Source: RHKX01 sp964497825 (GTDB lineage Bacteria > Actinomycetota > Thermoleophilia > Solirubrobacterales > 70-9). From it: a stretch of DNA of 64,000 nucleotides. Of the stretch, positions 8,266-16,523 are shown one piece after another. The DNA lies in contig CAZCFA010000005.1 of assembly GCA_964497825.1 (NCBI GenBank), forward strand, positions 5,559-69,558, read 5' to 3'. The first letter of the stretch is position 1. The number at the start of each line of letters is the position of its first letter. Under the pieces are notes generated by a model. It was not told where the DNA came from. It saw only the letters and a list, made by a program, of their open reading frames with translations, and did not search any database. A program made the position numbers and the translations under genes.

Positions 8266-8294
8266 GCGCCGGATATCGGCGTGATATCCAGCGC
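8266..8294. promoter_or_regulatory. Long AT-rich palindrome upstream of the AEC transporter gene
   Basis: GGATATC-GGCGT-GATATCC is a perfect inverted repeat. It is extended on both sides by GCGC arms after one mismatch, giving a 29-bp near-perfect dyad. It stands out as AT-rich in a GC-rich setting, about 90 bases before the transporter start, and is a plausible operator for an unlinked regulator. The preceding 8178-8260 holds two imperfect copies of a 38-bp GC-rich direct repeat (GCGGCGAGCGGGCC). Confidence 0.5.
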
Positions 8295-8384
8295 TATCGG
8301 TCGCGCGCCGAGCATCCCGCAACGGACCGTCCGCCGCCCACTGCGGGGCGGTTGCCGCGATCGCGTCGTCAGGATCCCTCGGCC

Positions 8385-9302
8385 GTGATCCCGATCACCC
8401 TTGCGATCATCGCCTCGGCCGCGGCCGGCATCGCCGCCGAGCGCCGCCGTCCCGAGCGCGCGATCGACGGCTCGCGGCGCGCGCTGCTGTTCGTCCTCTA
8501 CGTGGTGATGCCGCCGACGACGTTCTTCAACCTCGCCGCGCTCGACTTCGACACCGACCACTCGGCCGGGATCGCGATCGGGATCGTCGCGACCATGATC
8601 GCCGCCGCGGCCGCGGGCGCGATCGGCGCCGGGGCGCTGCGGCTCGACCGGCCCCGGACCGGGGCGATGATCACCTGCACGCTCGTCGCCAACACCGGCT
8701 ACCTCGGCTACCCGCTGACGGCGGCGCTGCTCGGCGCCAACGAGCTCGGCGAGGCGGTCGCCTACGACGTCGGCGTCGTCGCCCCGGCGATGCTGATCGG
8801 CGGCTTCGCGGTCGGCGCCGCGTTCGGCGCCGAGGCCGGCGCCGGCGCCCGCCAGCGCACCCGCTCGTTCTTCGCCCGCAACCTGCCGCTGTACGCGGCG
8901 CTGCTGGCGCTCGTGGCGCCGGACGCCTGGGCGCCCGACCTGGCGGTCGAGATCTCGCGGGTGATCGTCGTCCTGATCCTCCCGATCGGCTTCTTCGCCG
9001 TCGGCGCGGCGCTCGCCCGCGGCTCCGACGAGGGTGCGGTGCGGCTGCCGCCGCCGATCAGCGCCGCGACCGCCGCCGTCACCTTCACCAAGCTGCTGCT
9101 GCTGCCGGCGCTGCTGTACCTGCTGGCGGCGCCGTTCATCGAGCTGCCCGGCACCTACCTGCTGATGGCGGCGATGCCGGTCGGGCTCAACTCGATGATC
9201 GTCGCCCACGCCTACGGCCTCGACCTCGAGACGACCGCGGAGGCGATCACCTGGACGACGGCGCTGGTCGTCGTCGTCGCGCTCGTCGCCAGCTTCGTCT
9301 AG
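8385..9302 (+). CDS. AEC-family (auxin efflux carrier) transporter
   Basis: A membrane protein of about 305 residues with roughly ten hydrophobic segments in the two five-helix halves of the AEC/BART fold. Family hallmarks are LLFVLYVVMPPTTFFNLA in the first half, ANTGYLGYPLTAALLG (the conserved N-x-G-F/Y-L-G-x-P loop) and a second-half AAMPVGLNSMIVA. Members export organic anions such as malate or malonate. The start is taken as GTG 8385 after AGGATC, but TTG 8352 in the same frame is possible. It stands alone, with the palindrome at 8266-8294 upstream. Confidence 0.85.
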   Translation: MIPITLAIIASAAAGIAAERRRPERAIDGSRRALLFVLYVVMPPTTFFNLAALDFDTDHSAGIAIGIVATMIAAAAAGAIGAGALRLDRPRTGAMITCTLVANTGYLGYPLTAALLGANELGEAVAYDVGVVAPAMLIGGFAVGAAFGAEAGAGARQRTRSFFARNLPLYAALLALVAPDAWAPDLAVEISRVIVVLILPIGFFAVGAALARGSDEGAVRLPPPISAATAAVTFTKLLLLPALLYLLAAPFIELPGTYLLMAAMPVGLNSMIVAHAYGLDLETTAEAITWTTALVVVVALVASFV

Positions 9303-9317
9303 GCAGGCCCCGCGGGC

Positions 9318-9755
9318 TCAGCCGGGCGGCCGGCTCACGCCGGCCCGCGCGATCGCGACCAGGACGACGATCGGCGCCACGACCATCAGCCCGAGCGCGA
9401 TCACGTTGGCGACGGTGTCGAAGGCGTCGTAGGGGCCGAGGTTGAGGTAGTGGTAGATGGTGTGGGGGATCGCGAAGGCGAGGAAGGAGACGAGCGCGAC
9501 CAGCACGAGCCGGCGCTCGAGCCAGATCGCCGCCGCGAACAGCACGACCGCGGTCGCGAGGAACAGGCCGCCGACGTCGCGGACGAGATGCTCGCTGTAG
9601 GCGGGCAACGCCTCGACCCAGCCGCGGCCGAGCGGGAAGTCGTCATAGAACGAGCGCGGCGCGAGCAGCGCGTAGAGGCCGTCGGTCGCCTGGATCGCGC
9701 CGAGGCCGGCGAGGATCGCGCGCACGACCGGGTCGGGGAGTCCGAGCCGGCCCAT
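9318..9755 (-). CDS. Four-helix integral membrane protein of unknown function
   Basis: A 145-residue protein with four hydrophobic segments. Conserved-looking loop residues include YDDFPLGRGWV and the segment FAIPHTIYHYLNL, which has two histidines close to a helix. The pattern resembles small DUF4345/DoxX-like membrane proteins of Actinobacteria, but I cannot assign a family with confidence. Its start lies four bases after the stop of the gene at 9760, so the two are probably co-transcribed. Confidence 0.75.
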   Translation of the reverse strand: MGRLGLPDPVVRAILAGLGAIQATDGLYALLAPRSFYDDFPLGRGWVEALPAYSEHLVRDVGGLFLATAVVLFAAAIWLERRLVLVALVSFLAFAIPHTIYHYLNLGPYDAFDTVANVIALGLMVVAPIVVLVAIARAGVSRPPG

Positions 9756-9759
9756 CGCC

Positions 9760-10650
9760 TCAGCCGCGCTGCTTGCGCTTGCGCTTGCGCTTGTTGTCGC
9801 GGCGGGCCGGCCGCTCGCGGGCGACCTCGCTCGCGGTGCCCTCGAAGTCCTCGGGCGCGGCGGCCTGCTCGGGCTCGGGCTCGGGCGGCGCCGCGCGCGG
9901 GTCCGGCCACGGCACCGCGGTCCCCGTCTCCCAGGCGGGGAGCGGTCCGCCGAACCAGCGGCCGTTGCCGACCAGGGCGACGTGGACGAGCCACAGCAAC
10001 AGGCCGAAGAAGCCGATCGGCCCGAGGATCTGGGCGAGCAGGAAGGCGGCGCCGAAGGCGATCCCGAGCGTGCCCCAGAAGCGGGTCAGCAGCCCGGTCC
10101 GCATCGCCCACAGCGACGAGTAGATGACCCCGAAGCTGAACGCCGCGATCCCGGCGAGGCCGGCGAAGGCGCCGACCTGAAGCGCCGTCGAGCCGCCGAT
10201 CAGGTCGCTGGCGCGGTCGACCGCGGCGTCGCCCGTCGTCGGCAGGCCGGAGCCGGTGAAGTCGCCGGCGACCGAGTCGTAGCCGATCGCGGTGACGACG
10301 CCCGAGATCGCCAGCAGGGCGGCGCCGATCGCGACCAGCGGCCGCAGCGACGCGCGCACGCTCTCGCTGCGCCTGGCGGCGGCGCTGAACAGGAACAGGA
10401 CCGTCCCCGCGAGCAGGATGTAGCCGAGGCCGGAGAGGATCGAGCCGGCGATGATCGTGCCGAAGTGATCGACCCGGTCGAGCAGCCGCGCGGCGTCGTC
10501 GTCGGGGCTCGGGTCGAGCCCCGAGGACTGGACCACCAGCCCGGCCATCGTCGCGACGACGCCGAGGACGGTGATGATCAGGATGATCCGCGACTGCCGC
10601 CTCTCGGCCGCGACCACCTGCGTGTCAACTTCGTTCGCCATCGGGATCAT
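9760..10650 (-). CDS. Multi-pass membrane protein with basic C-terminal tail
   Basis: About 296 residues with six likely membrane helices, an Asp-rich loop after the first helix and a final tail of alternating Lys/Arg (RRDNKRKRKRKQRG) that may contact nucleic acid or ribosomes, or simply fix topology. Small Ala/Gly-rich helices and a central loop ALQVGAFAGLAGIAAF resemble DUF4386-type actinobacterial proteins. Two ATGs (10650 and 10641) are possible; the second, giving MANEVDTQ, may be the better start. It is cotranscribed with the following small membrane gene. The function is not recognised. Confidence 0.7.
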   Translation of the reverse strand: MIPMANEVDTQVVAAERRQSRIILIITVLGVVATMAGLVVQSSGLDPSPDDDAARLLDRVDHFGTIIAGSILSGLGYILLAGTVLFLFSAAARRSESVRASLRPLVAIGAALLAISGVVTAIGYDSVAGDFTGSGLPTTGDAAVDRASDLIGGSTALQVGAFAGLAGIAAFSFGVIYSSLWAMRTGLLTRFWGTLGIAFGAAFLLAQILGPIGFFGLLLWLVHVALVGNGRWFGGPLPAWETGTAVPWPDPRAAPPEPEPEQAAAPEDFEGTASEVARERPARRDNKRKRKRKQRG

Positions 10651-10720
10651 CCCGCGGCACCGGCGGCGGCGGGGCGCTCATCTTAGGCGGGCGCGACCGA
10701 TCTCGCGGCCGGCGCCGCGC

Positions 10721-10960
10721 CTACTCGTCGCGCTCGGGCGCGGCGGCGGCGAGGCCGTCGTCGCCGTCGTAGCCGGGCTCGCCCGGCAGCGCCACCCGGC
10801 CGCCGGGCCGGATCGGGTAGTACTCGTGATCGGTCGGCTCGGCGATCCGGCTGATCCGCTCGCCGACCCCGAGGACGGCGTCGAGCAGCGGCGCGGCGAG
10901 GCCGATCGCCCGCTCGAAGCGGCGCTGCATCGCGATCTGTCCCGGGGTCAGGGCGGCCAC
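10721..10960 (-). CDS. Small acidic protein of unknown function
   Basis: A 79-residue protein with an amphipathic N-terminal helix (MQRRFERAIGLAAPLLDAVL), then a hydrophilic part with DHEYYPIRPGGRV and an acidic tail. There is no signal peptide or membrane helix. It lies between the membrane-protein pair and the CBS protein on the same strand with short gaps. Codon use matches the surroundings, which supports it being real, but no family is recognised. Confidence 0.55.
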   Translation of the reverse strand: MAALTPGQIAMQRRFERAIGLAAPLLDAVLGVGERISRIAEPTDHEYYPIRPGGRVALPGEPGYDGDDGLAAAAPERDE

Positions 10961-10979
10961 CGATCCGAGTGTAGGCGCC

Positions 10980-11429
10980 CTAGCCGCGCTCGTGGAAGAA
11001 GAAGTCGGGCAGCGCGCCCTCGATCACGTCGGCGGTCATTCGCTGCGCGACCTCGAGGTTGCCGGTGCGAACGGCGATGTCGTCGAGGGTGACGATGCCG
11101 GCGAGCCGGCCCGCCGCGAGCACCGGCAGCCGCCGGATCCGGTGGCGGACCATCAGCGCTGCCGCCTCGTCGAGCTCCATCTCCGGCTCGCCGGTGATCA
11201 GCGGCGCGCTCGCGCAGGCGCCGATCTGCGTGGCGGCCGGATCGCGGCGCTCGGCCAGCACCCGCAGCGCGAGGTCGCGGTCGGTGACGATCCCGGCCGG
11301 ATCGCCGCCGCCGTCGGTGACGACGACCGAGCCGACGCCGCGGTCGCGCATGATCCGGGCGACCGCGGCCACCGCCTCGTCCCGGCCGGCGGTGATCACC
11401 GCCGGCGTCATCAGCTCACGCAACCGCAT
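10980..11429 (-). CDS. CBS-domain pair protein
   Basis: A 149-residue protein made of two CBS motifs. The first runs from MTPAVITAGRDEAV to GIVTDRDLALRVLAE, and the second from the region around ACASAPLITGEPEMELDEAA to AGIVTLDDIAVRTGN. Such stand-alone pairs bind adenine nucleotides and act as energy or stress sensors. The ATG at 11429 places the first motif at residue 7, as in relatives; the frame is open further upstream without need. The C-terminal extension ending FFFHERG is unusual and of unknown role. Confidence 0.88.
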   Translation of the reverse strand: MRLRELMTPAVITAGRDEAVAAVARIMRDRGVGSVVVTDGGGDPAGIVTDRDLALRVLAERRDPAATQIGACASAPLITGEPEMELDEAAALMVRHRIRRLPVLAAGRLAGIVTLDDIAVRTGNLEVAQRMTADVIEGALPDFFFHERG

Positions 11430-11487
11430 CAACCCAACGATACGCCCGCCGCGGAGGGGCACGCGGGTCCCGGCTAGGCTCCCTGAA

Positions 11488-12615
11488 ATGAGCGCGGCGG
11501 CGGGCAAGCGGGCGACGGCGGGACCGATCGTGGTCTACGGCGCCAGCGGCTTCACCGGCAGGCTGATCGCGGCCGAGCTCGGCCGCCGCGGCGCCGAGAT
11601 GACGCTGGCGGGACGCTCCCGCGACCGGCTCCAGGCGCGCCCGGCGACGCTGGGCGCCGCGCCGGTCGCCGCGGTCGCGCTCGACGACGGCGCAGGCCTG
11701 CGATCCCTGCTCGAGCCCGCCGCGGCGGTGATCGCCTGCGCCGGCCCGTTCACGCTGCACGGGCGGCCGCTGATCGAGGCGGCCGCCGCGACCGGCTGCA
11801 ACTACCTCGACACGACCGGCGAGCAGCCGTTCATCCGCGACTCGTTCGAGCTGCACGACGCCGCCGCGGCGGCGTCCGGCGCCGCGCTCGTCAGCGGCAT
11901 CGGCTTCGACTACGGCCCCGGCGACATGCTCGCGGCGCTGACCGCCGCCGGGCTCGAGCCGCTGCGCGAGCTGACGATCGCCTACTCGGTGCGCGGCTTC
12001 GAGCCGACCCGCGGCACGGCGCTGTCGGCGCTCGAGATGATCGGCGGCGGCGACCTCGAGTGGCGCGGCGGCGCCCACCGCGTCGCCCCCCGCAACGTCG
12101 GCGCGGGCACGTTCGAGTTCCCCTCGCCGATCGGCTCGCGCCGCGTCGGCCGCTACCCGTCCGGGGAGCCGATCACGGTCCCGCGCCACGTCGAGGTCGA
12201 GACGCTCCGCGCCCTGATCGACCTCGAGGCGCTGATCAGGGCACCGCTCGGTCCGCTGGCGGCGCCGGCGCTGACCCTGGGCGGGCTGGCGATGCGAACG
12301 CCGCTGCGGGGCGCGCTCGGCGCCCTGATCGCGCGCGGGCCCGAGGGGCCGGGCGAACGCTCGCGCAAGGCGGCGCGGTTCACGATCGCCTGCGACGTCG
12401 CCGCCGCCGACGGCCGCCGCCGGCGCGGCGTCCTCCGCGGCAGCGACGTCTACGGGACCACGGCCGCGATCGCCGCCGAGGCGGCGCTGCTGCTCGCCGA
12501 TCCCGGCTACGGCCGCGCCGGGGCGCTGGCGCCCGCGCAGGCGTTCGACCCCGCCCGATTCCTCGCCACGCTGGAGCCGTTCGGCGTCGCGCTCGACCTC
12601 GAGTCGCCGCGATGA
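11488..12615 (+). CDS. Saccharopine dehydrogenase-like NAD(P)-binding oxidoreductase
   Basis: 375 residues with an N-terminal Rossmann fold (IVVYGASGFTGRLIAAELGRRG) of the saccharopine dehydrogenase/trans-acting enoyl reductase family. Further family marks are CAGPFTLHGRPLIEAA, TGCNYLDTTGEQPFI, SGIGFDYGPGDMLAA and the late DVYGTTA. Homologues in Actinobacteria act in lipid modification or are uncharacterised. The ATG at 11488 directly precedes the Rossmann motif. The last four bases overlap the start of the next gene (ATGA), so the two products may work together. Confidence 0.82.
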   Translation: MSAAAGKRATAGPIVVYGASGFTGRLIAAELGRRGAEMTLAGRSRDRLQARPATLGAAPVAAVALDDGAGLRSLLEPAAAVIACAGPFTLHGRPLIEAAAATGCNYLDTTGEQPFIRDSFELHDAAAAASGAALVSGIGFDYGPGDMLAALTAAGLEPLRELTIAYSVRGFEPTRGTALSALEMIGGGDLEWRGGAHRVAPRNVGAGTFEFPSPIGSRRVGRYPSGEPITVPRHVEVETLRALIDLEALIRAPLGPLAAPALTLGGLAMRTPLRGALGALIARGPEGPGERSRKAARFTIACDVAAADGRRRRGVLRGSDVYGTTAAIAAEAALLLADPGYGRAGALAPAQAFDPARFLATLEPFGVALDLESPR

Positions 12616-13250
12616 GCGACTCCGTGGCCGACGCGATCGACTACCCCTGCCCGGCCTGCGGGTCGCCGCTGTACGGATGGGTCGCGGCCCACGACCCGCT
12701 GCGGCGCGGCGAGAAGGTCGTGATCGACCGCTGCGAGCGCTGCCGGCTCGCGGTCACGCGCGCCGCCGCGCCGCCCGACGCCGACGCCGAGCTCGACGCG
12801 GTGATCGAGCGCCGCGGCGACGGCACCGTCGTGATCGAGGCCGCGAACGTCGCCAGCGTCCAAGCCGGGCTCGGCGGCGCCCAGTGGGCGGGGCTCGAGC
12901 CCGAGCTGCGGCGGCTGCACCTCAGCCCCGACTCGGTCCGCAGGCTGCTGGCCCGGCGCGGGGTCGAGGTCGTCGACGTCGGCACCCCCTACCGGCGCGC
13001 GAGCTTCGGGCTGATGCGGCAGACGCTGATCAACGCGTTCACGCTGCGCGACAACCTGCTCCGCAACGCGCGCGCCGGGCGGCTTGAGGCGCCGACCTCG
13101 ATCCGGGGCCGGTTGCTGTTCGGGCTCGACTACCTCGTCTCGGTGCTGATCTGGGTGCCGTGCGCGCTCGTCGCCTACCCGCTCGAGCGCGGCGCCGCGA
13201 AGCTCGGCCGCGGCGGCACGTTGCGGGCCGAGGGCACCGGCACGGGCTGA
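12612..13250 (+). CDS. Zinc-ribbon protein, possible reduced methyltransferase-like fold
   Basis: 212 residues. The N-terminus holds a zinc ribbon of two pairs (CPACGSPLYG and CERCRL). The middle part, around LHLSPDSVRRLLARRGVEVVDVGTPYRRAS, resembles the C-terminal third of class I SAM methyltransferases, but I do not see a glycine-rich SAM motif. A C-terminal hydrophobic stretch (LVSVLIWVPCALVAYPLE) may be a membrane anchor. It is translationally coupled to the preceding oxidoreductase. It may be a degenerate or membrane-tethered relative of methyltransferases; function unknown. Confidence 0.7.
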   Translation: MSDSVADAIDYPCPACGSPLYGWVAAHDPLRRGEKVVIDRCERCRLAVTRAAAPPDADAELDAVIERRGDGTVVIEAANVASVQAGLGGAQWAGLEPELRRLHLSPDSVRRLLARRGVEVVDVGTPYRRASFGLMRQTLINAFTLRDNLLRNARAGRLEAPTSIRGRLLFGLDYLVSVLIWVPCALVAYPLERGAAKLGRGGTLRAEGTGTG

Positions 13251-13291
13251 GCGCCGAGCCGAGCGCCGCCAGCGCGTATCCTCGGAGGGCG

Positions 13292-13558
13292 ATGGAAGGC
13301 GGCTTCGGAATGTTCGGCGACCCCGACGACTTGCAGGCGCGGCTCGGCGAGCTCGCCGAGTCGATGCAGGGCGCGCAGAAGGTCGCCTGGGCCGACAACG
13401 CGATCCAGCTCGCGGTCTCGATGACGGTGGCGGCGATCAGCCAGATCGAGCTCGAGGGTAGCCCCGACGAGCAGGCGCACCAGGTCCGCGACGCGATCCG
13501 GATGATCTTCCCGGAGGCGGTGACGCTGGTCAGCGAGGCCCGCCAGGGCCTCTCCTGA
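13292..13558 (+). CDS. Small conserved-looking protein of unknown function
   Basis: An 88-residue soluble protein starting with ATG eight bases after CGGAGG. It is predicted to be largely helical (LQARLGELAESMQGAQKVAW) with a second segment carrying acidic and hydrophobic residues in alternation. There is no signal peptide. Its length and DDLQARLGELAESM beginning resemble the small YbaB-sized DNA-associated proteins, but the similarity is too weak for an assignment. Confidence 0.6.
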   Translation: MEGGFGMFGDPDDLQARLGELAESMQGAQKVAWADNAIQLAVSMTVAAISQIELEGSPDEQAHQVRDAIRMIFPEAVTLVSEARQGLS

Positions 13559-13573
13559 GCGGCCCGGCGACCG

Positions 13574-13957
13574 TCAGCGGACGCCGATCAGGTCGACGAC
13601 GAAGACCAGCGTCTCGTCGGGACCGATCACGCCGCCGGCGCCGCGCTTGCCGTAGGCCATCATCGGCGGGATCGTGATCCGGCGGCGGCCGCCGGGCTTC
13701 ATCCCGGCGACGCCGCGGTCCCAGCCCTCGATCACCTGGCCCTTGCCGAGCGCGAACTTGAAGGTGTCGCCGCGGTCCCAGGAGGAGTCGAACTGCTCGC
13801 CGGTCGACCAGGCGTGGCCGACGTAGTGGACCTCGACGACGTGGCCGGCGGCGGCCTTCATGCCGTCGCCGATCGCGATGTCCTCGATCTCGAGCCGGTA
13901 CGACGGCGTCTCGCCGACCGGCACCTCGACCGTTGGCTTCTGCGACCGCGCTTCCAT
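13574..13957 (-). CDS. FKBP-type peptidyl-prolyl cis-trans isomerase
   Basis: A single FKBP domain (127 residues) that speeds proline isomerisation during protein folding. Binding-pocket residues are seen in VEVHYVGHAWSTGEQFDSSW, GQVIEGWDRGVAGMKPGGRR and the flap region TIPPMMAYGKRGAG. There is no signal peptide, so it is cytoplasmic. The start is the ATG nearest the domain; a short Ser/Lys-rich lead precedes it. It is convergent with the gene at 13292, with only 15 bases between stops. Confidence 0.92.
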   Translation of the reverse strand: MEARSQKPTVEVPVGETPSYRLEIEDIAIGDGMKAAAGHVVEVHYVGHAWSTGEQFDSSWDRGDTFKFALGKGQVIEGWDRGVAGMKPGGRRRITIPPMMAYGKRGAGGVIGPDETLVFVVDLIGVR

Positions 13958-14012
13958 CCCGGTGCAAGGTACCCGCTCGCGATCGCAGGCGGGGATCGGC
14001 CGATCCGGTGGC

Positions 14013-15134
14013 TCAGCCGACCAGGCCGGCGCGCCTGAGGCCCTCGAGCGCCTCGTCCCCCCGCTCCTCGATCCGCTGCTCGACGACCCACTCGAGCAGC
14101 TCGCCGAGCCCGGCGCCGAGCTCGACCGCCGCCTCGAAGCCGAGCAGCTCGCGGGCCAGGGCCGGGTCGGCGATGCAGTGGCGGATGTCGCCGGCCCGGA
14201 ACTCGCCGGTGATCTCCGGCTCGAGCCCCGGAGCGAGCCGCTCGCAGAGCATCCGCGCGAGCTCGGCGATCCGGATCCGCCGGCCGGTGGCGACGTTGAT
14301 CGCGTGGCCCGGCGCCCCGGGCGCGTCGATCGCCGCCAGCGTCGCGGCGACGACGTCGGAGACGTGGACGAGGTCGCGGATCTGGCCCCCGTCCTCGAAC
14401 ACGCGCGGCGCCCGGCCGGCGAGCAGCCGGGCGGAGAAGATCGCCGCGACGCCCGTGTAGGGGTTGGCGAGCGCCTGCCGCGGCCCGTAGATGTTGAGGT
14501 AGCGCAGCGCCACGGCCTCGAACCCGTAGGCTTCGCCGAGCACCAGCGCGAGCTCCTCGGTGTCGCGCTTGGAGATCCCGTAGACGCTGACCGGCCGCAG
14601 CGCCGCGGTCCGCTCGCACACCGCCTCCGGCGTCGCCTCGCGGCCGCAGCGCGGGCAGGCCGGCTCCCAGCGGCGCTCGCGCAGCTGCGCGGCGGGCCGC
14701 AGGCCGGGCGTGAAGATCCCGTGCTCGGCGCAGCGGTAGGAGCCCTCGCCGTAGACCACCATCGAGGAGGCGACGACGACGCGGCGGATCGTGTCGCGGC
14801 GGGCGATCACCGCCTCGAGCAGGGTCGCGGTGCCGCCCGCGTTGCAATCGATCGCCTTGCGCGCGTTGACCATCGACTCGCCGTTGCCGACGATCCCGCC
14901 CAGGTGGAGGACGCGGTCGACGCCCTCGAGCGCGGCGCCGACGTCGTCGGCGGAGCGCAGATCGCCGATCACGAGCTCGGCCTCCGCCGCGAGGTGCGCG
15001 GGCGGCTCGCCGCCGGGATGGGCGAGCGGATCGAGGTTGTCGAGGACGCGGACCGCCTCGCCGCGCCCGAGCAGCGCGTCGACGAGGTGCGAGCCGACGA
15101 ACCCGGCGCCGCCGGTGACGAGGACGCGGCTCAC
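14013..15134 (-). CDS. NAD-dependent sugar epimerase with CxxC insert (dTDP-L-rhamnose 4-epimerase-like)
   Basis: A 373-residue extended short-chain dehydrogenase. The start is GTG 15134, overlapping the stop of the upstream membrane gene (GTGA), giving SRVLVTGGAGFVGSHLVDAL as the Rossmann loop. Catalytic features are the Ser/Thr region SSMVVYGEGSY and YGISKRD (YxxxK). Between them is an insertion with a probable zinc site formed by CPRCGRE and nearby cysteines, as in the 4-epimerases acting on dTDP-L-rhamnose/6-deoxy-talose and related nucleotide sugars. Together with the GT-C-like gene it suggests cell-surface glycan synthesis. The exact sugar is uncertain. Confidence 0.85.
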   Translation of the reverse strand: MSRVLVTGGAGFVGSHLVDALLGRGEAVRVLDNLDPLAHPGGEPPAHLAAEAELVIGDLRSADDVGAALEGVDRVLHLGGIVGNGESMVNARKAIDCNAGGTATLLEAVIARRDTIRRVVVASSMVVYGEGSYRCAEHGIFTPGLRPAAQLRERRWEPACPRCGREATPEAVCERTAALRPVSVYGISKRDTEELALVLGEAYGFEAVALRYLNIYGPRQALANPYTGVAAIFSARLLAGRAPRVFEDGGQIRDLVHVSDVVAATLAAIDAPGAPGHAINVATGRRIRIAELARMLCERLAPGLEPEITGEFRAGDIRHCIADPALARELLGFEAAVELGAGLGELLEWVVEQRIEERGDEALEGLRRAGLVG

Positions 15135-16450
15135 CAGATCGTGAACAGCAGCAGGGACGAGGCCAGCGCCTGGGCGGCGAGCAGGACGAGCAGCAGCGGC
15201 ATCCGCCGCAGCGGCACGAGGCTCGCGGCGGCGACGGCCGCCGGCGGCCCCATGAACAGCCAGATCCGCTCGGTCTCGGCCTTGGTCAGCCCGATCACTA
15301 CCGCGACCGCGACGATCGCCGCGAGCCCGACCGCGGCGGCGTCGCCGGTGCCGAGCGCGCGGGCGGCGAACCACGCGGTCGGCAGGCCGAGCGCGACCGC
15401 GAACGCGACCGGCGAGCCGAGCAGCCAGTAGAGGTAGGGGCGGGCGTTGGAGATGCCGAGATCGTAGGCCTCGCCCGCCGCCCGGACCGCCCCGACCGGG
15501 TCGAAGCCGGTCGCCGCGTAGAGGGCCGCGTAAGCGACGAGCAAGACGACCGCGATCAGCAGCCCGACCGCGAGCGCCGAGCGCAGCCCCTCCCTGATCG
15601 CGATCACGACGGCGGCGAACGCGCCGAGCGCGAGCAGCGCCCAGGAGAAGAACGACGCGGCCGCGAGCGCGACGGCGCCGAGCGCCCGGCGCGCGGGCCC
15701 GGCGCCGAGCAGCAGGCAGGCGGCCGCGGTCCCGAACGTCGCGAACATCACGTCGGTCGAGGCGACGCCGTAGAGCAGCGCCGACGGCGACAGCGCTAGC
15801 AGCAGCGCCGCCGCGCGGGCGCGCGCCGGCTCCAGCCCCAGCGCCCGGCCGAGCGTGTGGGTGAGCGGCGCCGCCAGCGCGCCGATGCCGATCACCAGCG
15901 CCGCCATGCCGCCGGCGGAGCGGATGCCGAGCGCGTCGAGCAGGAGCAGCGTTCCCGGCGGATGCGCGGAGGGGTGGATCGGCAGCGTCGGCGACAGCTC
16001 CGCGAAGCGGTCGAGGAAGGCGCCGGCACCGAGCGAATCGAGCGCCGGCAGGGCGGGCAGGTACTCGTTCGCCGCCTCGGGATCGGCGCCGAAGACGGCG
16101 TAGAGGCCGTCGCCGCCGTCGCGGGCGGCGGCGAGCGCGAGCCGCGCCAGCAGCGTGACGGCGAGGACGCCGGCGAGGAACGCGCCGGCGCCGACGTCGG
16201 CGCGGGCGAGCGCGATCGCGCCCGCGACCGCGCCCGCGAACAGCGGGATCGCGACGAGCCCGGCCGGGTCGACCGCCGGCATCCAGTGCACGAAGAACGG
16301 CGGCAGCGGCACGCCGAGGTCGACCCCGGCCGCCTTCGCGACGAGGCCGTAGGCGACGGTGAGCAGGCCGACCGCGGTCAGCGCGAGCGCGGTGCCGGTC
16401 CCGGGGAGCGCGCGCCGGGAGCGGCTCGGTGCGACGGCGTACGCCTCCAC
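15131..16450 (-). CDS. Polytopic membrane protein, GT-C glycosyltransferase-like
   Basis: 439 residues with about eleven hydrophobic helices. A loop after the first helices carries acidic residues, and a lumenal loop holds the motif IHPSAHPPGTLLLL, as often seen in GT39/GT83-like lipid-linked sugar transferases. The GTG at 16450 is the likely start; further upstream the frame runs into the promoter region and the divergent GT2 gene. Because it overlaps the epimerase start, the epimerase product may be its sugar-donor precursor. The acceptor and sugar are unknown. Confidence 0.7.
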   Translation of the reverse strand: MEAYAVAPSRSRRALPGTGTALALTAVGLLTVAYGLVAKAAGVDLGVPLPPFFVHWMPAVDPAGLVAIPLFAGAVAGAIALARADVGAGAFLAGVLAVTLLARLALAAARDGGDGLYAVFGADPEAANEYLPALPALDSLGAGAFLDRFAELSPTLPIHPSAHPPGTLLLLDALGIRSAGGMAALVIGIGALAAPLTHTLGRALGLEPARARAAALLLALSPSALLYGVASTDVMFATFGTAAACLLLGAGPARRALGAVALAAASFFSWALLALGAFAAVVIAIREGLRSALAVGLLIAVVLLVAYAALYAATGFDPVGAVRAAGEAYDLGISNARPYLYWLLGSPVAFAVALGLPTAWFAARALGTGDAAAVGLAAIVAVAVVIGLTKAETERIWLFMGPPAAVAAASLVPLRRMPLLLVLLAAQALASSLLLFTIW

Positions 16451-16523
16451 CCGATCAGCTAAGCACAAGCGCGGCCCGCGGCCCGCGCGCGGCCGCCGCA
16501 GCGAGCGCATACGCTGCGCCGGC

